Source of the DNA: Clytia hemisphaerica
Taxonomy: Eukaryota > Cnidaria > Hydrozoa > Leptothecata > Clytiidae
Direction of reading: 5' to 3'
Assembly (NCBI GenBank): GCA_902728285.1
Contig: CACVBU010001138.1
Location: forward strand, 496,001 to 560,000
DNA: 64,000 bases
Below are positions 27,001 to 32,500 of this stretch, in pieces. The notes beneath the pieces were generated by a model. It was not told where the DNA came from, ran no database searches, and worked only from the letters and a program-made list of their open reading frames with translations. The position numbers and the translations under genes were made by a program. Each line of letters starts with the position of its first letter. Position 1 is the stretch's first letter.

Positions 27001-27972
27001 AATGCTTTTTATAAGAACTGGGCCAAATTGTTAATTTATTTATAAGCACATTGGAAAAAACATTTATAATGGCATGAAGAGCTTAAAAATTGTCATATTC
27101 CGCTGAAATACAGTGTACTCTTTGATTGGATGAATTTCTACAGGTCTAATTTTCATTATTTGGAAATTTTGTTTTTTCAACTTTTTTACAAGCACATGCT
27201 TTGAAATTTGGCTAAAATATGCCCAATAATGTGTGTTTTTCTCGAGGTTTTATCATTATCATTCAAAAAATGAATTTCTAGCTATGAAAGAATCACTGTT
27301 TACAAGCATAGATCAATATTCTTCTATCTTATAAATAAAGAAATTACCTTTTTACCCAAACAAACCTTATTATATTTGATTTTGACCAGTTTTTTCTTAT
27401 GTGTTTCATTTTTTTAATGTTCATTGATTAGTTTGATAACCAGGTAGGTCCATAAAAGTATCACTTGTTTTTCAACGGAAACACTCCGGCAAATATTCAT
27501 GATATGCACCACTGGAGAGTCTTACAAGAACTTTTAAAATTTTCCACCCAATACGTCACTTTTTCTATTCTTTAAGTGAGGTATTGGGTGGAACAAAAAC
27601 AGAAAGGTTGCTTAATTTCGTGAAGACATTGCAGTGGTGCATATCATGAATATACTAAAAACAGTTGTTCAAAATCTGCCATTACTGGCAAAAAACCGGG
27701 ATATTTCCGTAAAAACACTACGTCATTAATATGACGTGAAAATTGAAGTGAACCCGAAAATCTCTCACAACAAAGCTTTCCTTGGATGTTCATGCCTTTG
27801 ACCCCCTCCCTGAAATTTCTAAATATTTTCTTCAACCAATCTTCTCCACCATTTTCAGATTGGAGGGCCATACGACGACATCCGAAAGATCATCATCCCT
27901 TCAGAAACGATCAACGAAAGACAATGGAAAGAACGCAAAGATGTTTTCCAAGATTTTGAAGACGAAGTCTGA
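1414..27972 (+). CDS. FBXW10: F-box/WD40 repeat protein, FBXW10-like (14-exon gene model)
   Basis: Probable substrate-recognition subunit of an SCF (SKP1-CUL1-F-box) ubiquitin ligase: the F-box would bind SKP1 and the WD40 propeller the substrate. Coding exons read from splice consensus and phase: 1414-3054, 3383-3529, 4001-4102, 6188-6264, 6967-7018, 7565-7633, 7948-8036, 14914-14996, 15270-15330, 17623-17704, 17952-18103, 19476-19563, 21112-21189, 27859-27972. They total 2835 nt, an exact multiple of three: 944 residues plus stop with no internal stop. Order: basic N-terminus, a WTPWQRKILF motif near residue 50, a second such motif (KWTNAEQGDF) near 305, F-box about 347-393, acidic stretches about 450-525, seven WD blades about 631-906, short tail. 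Both W/Q motifs resemble the D-domain before the F-box in beta-TrCP/FBXW7. An F-box in mid-protein fits FBXW10 better than those families. Introns are full of repeats and one hosts a GPCR gene. The exon 14 reading frame is the least certain part. Confidence 0.85.
3383..4102 (+). CDS. FBXW10: F-box/WD gene exons 2 and 3 (linker)
   Basis: Exon 2 (3383-3529, TTTTTAG acceptor, donor GTACGT) and exon 3 (4001-4102, ATCGACAG acceptor, donor GTAATG) are both phase 0 and open. They encode a Ser/Asn-rich linker ending in a basic stretch (LKRVRKLQ) just before WD blade 1. No domain is recognised. Intron 2 (3530-4000) contains nothing I can name. Confidence 0.75.
4462..5668 (+). mobile_element. Non-autonomous element (GGACCTACC family) containing a giant TTCG array
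   Basis: Starts GGACCTACC, then GTGGAGGTCCTATAAATTAACC (shared with other copies), then the tetranucleotide array, a unique half, and ends near AGGTAGGTC. The same start and end recur at 12704-13331, so this is one element. No coding capacity other than repeat translation. Superfamily not recognised. Confidence 0.7.
4501..5430 (+). repeat. (TTCG)n tetranucleotide microsatellite, about 0.9 kb
   Basis: About 220 copies of GTTC/TTCG. Three frame-breaking slips lie near 4550, 4592 and 4617, then the array is perfect for about 750 bases until about 5370, then it degrades into GTCC variants. Because neither TTCG nor CGAA makes a stop in any frame, it creates long false open frames (repeating RSFV on plus, NERT on minus). 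Confidence 0.97.
5690..6178 (+). mobile_element. GGACCTACC-family fragment, 3' part
   Basis: Internal sequence shared with other copies (GTGACGGAGC, then a run of A/T-rich sequence, then TTTTTTGATGAGATA), ending AGGTAGGTCCATAAAAGTAT next to the exon 4 acceptor. The same ending occurs at 27441-27470 and 43206-43225. Confidence 0.65.
6188..7018 (+). CDS. FBXW10: F-box/WD gene exons 4 and 5 (WD blade 1)
   Basis: Exon 4 (6188-6264) starts GHLEAVLAVQFD and ends in phase 2 after SGSMDRTI. Exon 5 (6967-7018) completes RLWDARSGR and ends GHQ. Together they form one canonical WD blade from GH to the next GH. Intron 4 contains a TTCG-family repeat that stops about 20 bases before the exon 5 acceptor. 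Confidence 0.88.
6530..6945 (+). mobile_element. GGACCTACC-family copy with short TTCG/TCCG array
   Basis: GGACCTACC and CCTATAAATTAACC at the start, only a few TTCG/TCCG units (6580-6606), then GTGACGGAGC and related internal sequence. Lies in intron 4 of the F-box gene. Confidence 0.7.
7022..7215. repeat. Small MITE-like element (ACACCCCTGTCTCA family)
   Basis: Starts ACACCCCTGTCTCA-GTGCCCCGGTGGAA and ends near ACCACCGGGG...CAGTGGGG. Related sequence at 42529-42780 and about 56270-56360. Ends are imperfectly inverted; no clear target duplication. Confidence 0.45.
7565..8036 (+). CDS. FBXW10: F-box/WD gene exons 6 and 7 (WD blade 2, start of 3)
   Basis: Exon 6 (7565-7633) encodes GGVRCIQFDDEYIVTGSWD. 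Exon 7 (7948-8036) starts VWHISRF and ends in phase 2 after NKEF at donor GTAAGT. The fusion gives a full blade ending in the HT-GAV repeat junction. Confidence 0.87.
8037..8748. other. Intron 7 sequence beside the GPCR gene, nothing recognised
   Basis: Unique AT-rich sequence downstream of the minus-strand GPCR stop; it should contain that gene's 3' UTR. No polyadenylation signal could be assigned with confidence. Confidence 0.4.
8749..9654 (-). CDS. Rhodopsin-like (class A) GPCR nested in the F-box gene intron
   Basis: Single-exon receptor of 301 residues, opposite in strand to its host gene. Seven hydrophobic segments at about 37-60, 70-92, 100-126, 145-167, 173-195, 218-243 and 255-281. 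Class A hallmarks: ADRH at 123-126 in place of DRY, TM4 tryptophan in VTWLP, SWLP in TM6, and NSVISPLLY in TM7 in place of NPxxY. The N-terminus has N-glycosylation sites (NSS, NQT). TM2 lacks the usual Asp. The second extracellular loop is very short and has no Cys to pair with TM3, which recalls melanocortin/cannabinoid/adenosine-type receptors, though I cannot assign a ligand. I chose ATG 9654 over the longer open frame from 9732 because a TTTCATTTCAG acceptor lies just upstream on the minus strand (boundary about 9672), so the extra N-terminus is probably intron and a 5' UTR exon lies further right. Confidence 0.85.
   Translation of the reverse strand: MSTTTSLNSSHPWSNTFNTNQTFNAPFTLPPSFERVTSILNTMNALSLIINTFLIVLILKNRRLRSEHSNVYLVNMFISYISISIISQLLQFIDQRSSCFNVFLSLLKCCLVASVLSLVLVSADRHQAVRQPFKFQLQTCEYAISKVIIVTWLPCLVLSFLLIFMTLDNDIVEIIIQWVILVALIVLFIFNSYILRASIDQIRRIRTQNSIYIQHLKAIYASYGFVLIFMLSWLPQTVIIAMSLLGYIDDWEKFRLKSFLSPTIAVNSVISPLLYVVFTVNIKNKIKEIFGFNRVHQIARN
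9675..10500. other. Intron 7 sequence upstream of the GPCR, nothing firm
   Basis: Likely holds the GPCR 5' UTR intron and promoter. An 89-codon plus-strand open frame at 10087-10356 has a hydrophobic start and a Lys/Ser tail built on AAAAAGTCAA repeats; I see no support for it as a gene. Confidence 0.4.
10520..11560 (+). repeat. Tandem array of a 120-125 bp unit, about 8 copies
   Basis: Unit landmarks: TTGTTTACTTTGTAAGA, TACCGAAAGATATATGGCTG, TTATTGATTTGATTCTTATA, GCTTATAAGAAAAATA, GCTCATATTATGC. Copies start near 10540, 10660, 10785, 10905, 11030, 11155, 11275, 11402 and a partial one at 11525. The same unit forms a second array at 18411-19040. Confidence 0.9.
12121..12320. mobile_element. 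Degenerate copy of the TTCGCCAAAATTAGTTC MITE
   Basis: CATTCGCAAAAAATAGTTCTCGCC and TTGGTTCCCTT match, with changes, the intact element at 44154-44417. The left terminal repeat is not recognisable, so this is a relic. Confidence 0.45.
12704..13331 (+). mobile_element. GGACCTACC-family element, short-array copy
   Basis: GGACCTACC start, CCTATAAATTAACC, a very short TTCG/TCCG tract, GTGACGGAGCCCGA twice-related internal blocks, CAAGCATGATTCAATTG shared with 5478-5492, and CATCATCAGGTAGGTCC at the end. Same ends as the 4462-5668 copy but 0.6 kb long because the array is short. Confidence 0.75.
13332..14913. other. Intron 7, right part, no gene
   Basis: Unique sequence apart from a perfect GC hairpin at about 13428-13447 (GGCGCC-TTC-GGCGCC) and a related pair of GGACC...TCC blocks near 14245 and 14385. 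Nothing coding was seen. Confidence 0.4.
14914..15330 (+). CDS. FBXW10: F-box/WD gene exons 8 and 9 (WD blades 3 and 4)
   Basis: Exon 8 (14914-14996) begins right after CATAG and restores ITGSHDNSICIF in the phase left by exon 7. Exon 9 (15270-15330) gives PVSCMAFVSEEELITGSHD. The exon 8 acceptor has a weak pyrimidine tract, but both phase and repeat periodicity demand it. Confidence 0.83.
15331..16020. other. Intron 9, left part, nothing recognised
   Basis: AT-rich sequence with no exon-like open frame, repeat or RNA gene that I can support. Confidence 0.35.
16021..16359 (-). mobile_element. tRNA-derived SINE, minus strand
   Basis: Read on the minus strand from about 16359: A-box-like TGCAATAATGTAGTGGTTA, B-box-like TTTGATTCCCACTCGG, then the body GGGTCAACCCATGCCATG and TTTGATACAAGAGTGTGGGG. 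The same head and body occur on plus at 33940-34350 and, shortened, at 55539-55675. Confidence 0.8.
16902..17030. repeat. Long near-perfect palindrome (fold-back)
   Basis: Arms of about 57 bases starting TTGGAC and meeting at an 18-base perfect stem (CGAGAAAAGATATTGGAC / its complement) around a 13-base loop. Sits in intron 9 of the F-box gene. Confidence 0.85.
17031..17622. other. Intron 9, right part, nothing recognised
   Basis: Continues from the palindrome with a further ATATTGGAC at 17252, possibly part of the same element, then unique sequence up to the exon 10 acceptor. Confidence 0.3.
17623..18103 (+). CDS. FBXW10: F-box/WD gene exons 10 and 11 (WD blades 4 to 6)
   Basis: Exon 10 (17623-17704, ATTTCCAG acceptor) encodes RVILWNMDTGENL. 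Exon 11 (17952-18103) encodes ICGNLIAAGCLDGTLNFW and ends in RFVTGG at donor GTAGGT. Phase joins to exon 12 without a break. Confidence 0.86.
18411..19040 (+). repeat. Second array of the 120-125 bp unit, about 4 copies
   Basis: Same landmarks as 10520-11560 (TTGTTTACTTTGTAAGAACT, TTATTGATTTGATTCTTATA, GCTTATAAGAAAAATA). The first copy is interrupted by a 138-bp MITE. Confidence 0.88.
18513..18650. mobile_element. 138-bp MITE with TA target duplication inside a tandem repeat unit
   Basis: Terminal inverted repeats starting CCTTATC and containing AAAACTTCGTCGGGGAA, about 28 bases long, flanked on both sides by TA. The flanks rejoin as AAGGAAAATAAATATG, which is what uninterrupted sister units show. 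TA duplication fits a Tc1/mariner-type origin. Confidence 0.88.
19476..19563 (+). CDS. FBXW10: F-box/WD gene exon 12 (WD blade 6)
   Basis: Encodes GDNLVKEWDLSTCTCIRSL with the shared first codon and ends in TGHKGPVLCLR at donor GTATGT. Acceptor is TTATTAG. Confidence 0.87.
19564..21111. other. Intron 12, nothing recognised
   Basis: 1.5 kb of AT-rich sequence. Open frames around 19587-19992 on both strands overlap each other and have no recognisable domain. Confidence 0.35.
21112..21189 (+). CDS. FBXW10: F-box/WD gene exon 13 (WD blade 7)
   Basis: CTCCTTCAG acceptor and donor GTAAAC. Encodes HKRIISGSSDGTIRIWDM, the seventh and last WD blade, so the propeller is complete. Confidence 0.88.
21363..21990 (+). 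mobile_element. GGACCTACC-family copy, right end unclear
   Basis: GGACCTAAC start, CCTATAAATTAACC, short TCCG/TTCG tract, GTGACGGAGTGCGATTTTCG, then sequence shared with other copies up to TTTATAAGCTTAGATCAATG. It runs into the tandem array that follows. Confidence 0.65.
22016..24200 (+). repeat. Tandem array, unit about 270-285 bp, 8 copies
   Basis: Landmark TTCACCTTCAATGCA (variants) recurs at about 22050, 22324, 22605, 22881, 23155, 23542, 23823 and 24097. Each unit contains two hairpins: GTGAAACAGT/ACTGTTTCAC (for example 22157-22166 with 22184-22193) and AAGTCT/AGACTT. The fifth-to-sixth interval is longer because of a 105-base insert at about 23238-23342. Short open frames recur with the unit and are not genes. 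Confidence 0.93.
24330..25715 (+). repeat. 24-bp minisatellite, about 55-60 copies
   Basis: Imperfect units of TTCGTTCCTTCTCATCCCTC plus 4 bases, with changes mostly C/T and occasional units shortened to about 21-23 bases. Strong strand asymmetry (almost no A or G runs on plus). The 24-base period is a multiple of three and no phase contains a stop, so all three plus frames stay open for over 1 kb (repeats of FVPSHPSV, SFSSLRFR, FLLIPPFS). Confidence 0.94.
26315..27451 (+). mobile_element. GGACCTACC-family element with two TTCG blocks
   Basis: GGACCTACC at the start and GGTAGGTCC at the end (inverted 9-mers), 1137 bp. Two TTCG arrays (about 26494-26548 and 26570-26620) are separated by TATGAGCTTTTCTCCAG, which repeats after the second array, so the block itself was duplicated. 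GTGACGGAGCCCGG and TTTATAAGCATAGATCAA are shared with other copies. Confidence 0.78.
27496..27650. mobile_element. 155-bp MITE with TA target duplication
   Basis: Inverted ends TTCATGATATGCACCACTG, flanked by TA, with an inner palindrome CCACCCAATAC.../...GTATTGGGTGG. Intron 13, about 200 bases before the last F-box gene exon. Confidence 0.85.
27859..27972 (+). CDS. FBXW10: F-box/WD gene terminal exon 14 (frame uncertain)
   Basis: CATTTTCAG acceptor; phase 0 from exon 13 gives a 37-residue charged tail (NERQWKERKDVFQDFEDEV, then TGA). The other open frame across the same bases encodes a Ser/Lys-rich tail ending TGRE at 27988. It would need a different phase at the junction or an extra exon inside the 6.7-kb repeat-filled intron 13. 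No clear AATAAA was found just downstream. Confidence 0.55.
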   Translation: MGGPYDDIRKIIIPSETINERQWKERKDVFQDFEDEV

Positions 27973-29584
27973 TACAGGTCGTGAATAATTTTTTAACCCT
28001 GTCGGAAAAAAGCCTTTACAAGAAATCTAAGTGCTGATATCAGAGGTACGATTTTTTATTCGTTGACTTCAACAGGGTGATAAAGTTTTGCCCTACAGTC
28101 GGCTCTCTCTAATTCGAACCTCTATAATTCGAATCTTTCTCTAATTTAAAGCAAAGTCCAGTCCCTTTTTTGAATTTAAGAGACAACTGTATTCTATCAT
28201 GGAGGTATAAAGAAAAACAGGAGATATACTATGTAATTATAAACCACCCTCGCCCTACGGTTCGATTAAAAAGTTACGAGGTTTGCATGCTCATAATCTC
28301 ATATATCGTTCATTTTTAATGAGCTCTGTTGTCCATTGGTGAAATCTTATTAGCTCATTTAATATGGGACGAAAGTCATTGTTTCTTACGAAGTCTTACA
28401 TCGGTGTAAGAAAATATTTGGACTTAAAAAGGCATATAAACTTGGCAGTTCTTCATCAAATGACAAGATTTTTCAATTAATGTTTTTACAAAGTGAAATC
28501 TTTTGCTTGATATTTTCCTCCAAAATTCTCCCATGGGCCCCGGCGAGCCATTTTGAGTGAGGGGCCAACATTTTTGTAATAATTTTAAAAATGAGTATGG
28601 AATCGCGCGTGCTTATAAAGAACTTTCCATTTTCTAGCTTAAGAAAACATAAATCTGTTTCGTTGGGCTAAGTTTAATCTAATTCTCGTATATTAGAAGG
28701 CTAGAAAATTTCAATACTGAAAGTCTTATCTCATCGGGCGAGCAGCCTTAGAATTTCTTCTGATCCCAATTTATAAAAGAAATCAAAAGACTTTAATGAC
28801 TTTAATGACCAATTACCGACAGATTTAACTCCTTTTTTCTTAATACCTCCATGATTCTATCTACTGTTTTGAACGACAATTAGTGGTTCCTATGTACGGT
28901 AATTTCATTTGTAAAGATATTGAAAATTAAGATGTTTATAACTTGATGATGATTTTTAAAAGATTTGTTTATGTTTTTATTGTAATATATTTTTGTGATT
29001 TTTAAAGATGGGTATATTTCTAACGGTCAAATTCTGTTCCACTTGTGGTCGACATACCTGTTTGGGGGCTCACGGTTCCACGAAAATGTCTCTCAGATAT
29101 TTTATGCGTGCTTTTTAAATTTTGGACTGAGTCAATTATTTATTAATTTATATTTAGTTTTTGAATTTTCAGAATTAAAAGTTCTTAAGACTCTTTCAAT
29201 GTTCACTTAAGAGACTATTTTATTTGTTTCTGAAGTCCTAACCTGGAATTCATGATACTCTCGATGTATTGTTTAAAGTAGCCCGGGCGTTTGCCACTAA
29301 AATTAGTGGCAAATACCGGTCTTTTTTGGGTGCTTCCGTATAAAACATTAGGACGTTAATATCCCGAATCATTTTCCGCAATTTCTCTCGCTGTCGAATT
29401 CGAGTGTAAGTATCAAACTTTCTGAGACTTTACTTCTGACCTGCGACGTAGACTATCAAATTTAAATATGCTATCTTGTTTATCTTAGGTGTAATTTGAT
29501 CTACTTAAATCATAATAGTGTTTGTTTTCATCATATCAACTTAAACTTTTTTAAGGTTTTTATCATTTACTAGGGTCTTGTGCA
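27973..29584. other. Intergenic region between the F-box and decarboxylase genes
   Basis: Should hold the F-box gene 3' UTR and the decarboxylase promoter. I see only AT-rich unique sequence plus a short ACAGTCGGCTCTCTCTAATT tract near 28097. No gene or RNA. Confidence 0.4.
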
Positions 29585-32500
29585 ATGTTCATCAGAAGTG
29601 TAACGTTGCAAAGATCTTTTCAAAGATTGCTTTCCAAAAATTGCCTACATACGCTCTGTACACAGGTATTTATATACTTTTTGCAATATGTTTCTCTTGC
29701 TTCTACCTTAGGCCAAAAAAATGTCTTGTTTCCGGAAATCGGTCAGGTAAACTTTTTTTCAAAGTCACCCGGCCGCAAAAAGAAATTTTTTTTTGTGCGT
29801 CGAAGAAAATAATTTTTTTTCGAACTAAATATTTCAGACAGGACTCAAAAAACAAAACGTTTTCTCAAGAAAACACAAAAGTTTTGTAACAGAGTAAATA
29901 TAACAGCATAGATGAAGGAACGTTCTTATATATTTGTATTGTAAGATGACTAATTGTAAGATTGCTGATATATCAGAACGAAAAACTGAAGACTGTATAT
30001 TGTAAGTTTTTTCAAAACGGTTAGTTTTCTAATGATCAACCCAGAAGAAGGGGGTGAAACTATTAAGTCTTGGGGACACGAAAATTTTTTTTCGGGTTGG
30101 TGCAATGCAACATGCTCTATCCCACCAATACAAGAAAAAAGTGCGTTTCCCATGGTTTCTTTTTTTGTTTCAAAAGTGAGGGAAATACTCAAAAGACACG
30201 TTGATTTTGTTCCTGGAACAATGAAGCAAAATTCATTCGAATAAATTTTGCTCCATTGTCCCAGGGACATTTCATTGGTAGAAAGAAAAATGGGGTGGAG
30301 ACACGAGAAAGTGTTTCAGGTTGTTGAGATGGAGCATGTTGCATTGCACCAACGCGAAAAAAGCTTTTCGTGTCCCAAAGCCTTTGGTTCAAAAAACTGT
30401 TTCACATATATTCGGTCGCCAAACAACGCGCACGGCTCGACCTTTCATTGAAAATAGGAAAAAAGTTGCGCGTAAAAAATCAAAAGCAATTGTATATGAT
30501 AAAACCAAACACACAGTCAGTCAGTATGTTTACCTTCTCGCTGATTGGCTACTTCAGAAAGAACAATAGAAGAGACGCACAGCTTTGCGCACAATATTGA
30601 ATTTTTTAAACTTTCATAAAAGCTCACTAAAAGCTCACGCCGTTCAAAGCGACAAGTCTTGAAGGCTTAATTTATTTAACTTATGCAATAATCGAGCCGT
30701 GTGCGTTGCAACCATTGAGTTTCAAGCCCGAAGGACTAGAGGCGAGGCGAATTTTTTTTTCGTACATGGTGGGAAGTATCACCGATGGTCGGAAGTATCT
30801 CATCTCAACGGTCGGAAGTAGCGTCGCTGGTCGGAAGTATTTTAAACTTAGAAAATCTAGTTTTCGATGGTCAGAAGTATCTTCCCTCGCCGGTCAGAAG
30901 TATCAATAATGAAATTTTGCAGAATCAGCAAAATCTTGAAAACAACAACAAACAAAGATGGCGGCTTCATGCAGTGATGTCATGTGCTGAGTTAAATACG
31001 TTGGCAATTTAACTCAACTTCCAATACGGAACTTGTAGCAGCTGTGAATGAACATATCCAAATAAAGAAGAAAACCATTGATGTGAAAGGAGATCCTTTG
31101 AAGTTCAAAGCAAGAATTGAATGTTTTCTAGAAACAGACGAAGATGTGGCAAACTTTATCAAGTTTTACAATACTCAGCCAATTCGATTGACTTCATACT
31201 CGCCAACTTTGCCAAATCCACAATTTCAATGTCAAAAGATCATAGCTTCATGGCAAATTTGTACATCGCTACGCAGCCATTATGATTCCCGTTTTGTGAT
31301 GTTTCGACAGCAGTTTTCTGTTGGCGTTTGTAGATTAAAAAAATTGTGAACTTGAACTCTCTAGGGTCAATGGCCCAGAAGGCACTGACACTGCGCACTT
31401 CTGACTTTTTGTCACGGCGAGAAATTTCCAAGCGAGCGGCCCGCGCAATGAATTTTTTTTTTGGTCTTTAAAATGAATGTCGAGTTACGCAAAACGAGTT
31501 AATATTTCCGAGTTGTTCATATCAAGAGTTACAGGTTAAAATTTCCGAGTTAAGTGCTGGTCAGCAAAATTTCCCCCAGTGGCAAAATTCGGGGAATTTT
31601 CGGGCTTAAATCGGGGAAGAAAAGTGACCAAATATCAACTTTGTTTTTTGCATCCACGCTGCCAGAATTTTCCACCATTAGACCACCCTTTATTAGTGCG
31701 TGAAAACTAGAAGTGCATGTTTTTGAGCCTTCTGCTGGGAACGCCAAAATAACTCGAGAATCTACAAGAAGGAAAATAACTCGAAAATTAAAAAAAACGA
31801 AAATAAACTGAGTTAATAAACGAGCACCCTTGCGAGCCAGGGCCGATAAACGATTCTGCGACTTAAAGAGGCCAGTACCGTATAATTGGAGGAATCGTTT
31901 AGAAAACGTTTATATCCCCCGTCAACGCGTCCATCAAGAATCATCAACAGCGTAAGAGGGTTAGATAAGCCATGGAGTCGAGGGTGATAAACGAGGAATA
32001 ACTCGAAAATTCAAAGGGAGGAAAAATACTCGAGTTAAATAAAATACCAGAAATAACTCGAAGTTTTAAAGTCAAGGAAAATAACAGAGTTACAAAATTG
32101 AGAACGACGCCATAGAAGGTACAAAATGACGTCAATATTTCCGAAAATACCGTTATAACTCGTTTTTATCGTAACTCAGTTTTTTGACTCGAGGAAAATA
32201 ACTCGGGATTTCCGAGCCCCTTCGCTATATTATCATCAACTCATTTATTAAAACTCGGTGTCTATTTTGCTTACCAGAACAGCTATCTTTCGAGAGACTT
32301 TTGCGTCTCTAAAATATTTTTAGAAGTGCGCAGTGTTGCCACAAAAAAACTCGGAAGTGCGCAGTGTCTTGTGAGCCTTCTATGGGCCCTGACCCTAGAC
32401 AGTTCTAGTTCACTGATTTTATAAGAACTGGAAGTGCGTGGTGAGCCTTAGGGGCCATCGTATAGCTTTCCTTTTACTTCCTCTACCATTTAAAAAAAAA

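Noticed and set aside
29578..29889. 103-residue frame overlapping the presequence exon
   Set aside because: It is in another frame, runs into homopolymer-rich repeat sequence and has no family features.
30032..30600. Several 67-106 residue frames on both strands
   Set aside because: They mirror one another across the arms of a fold-back element.
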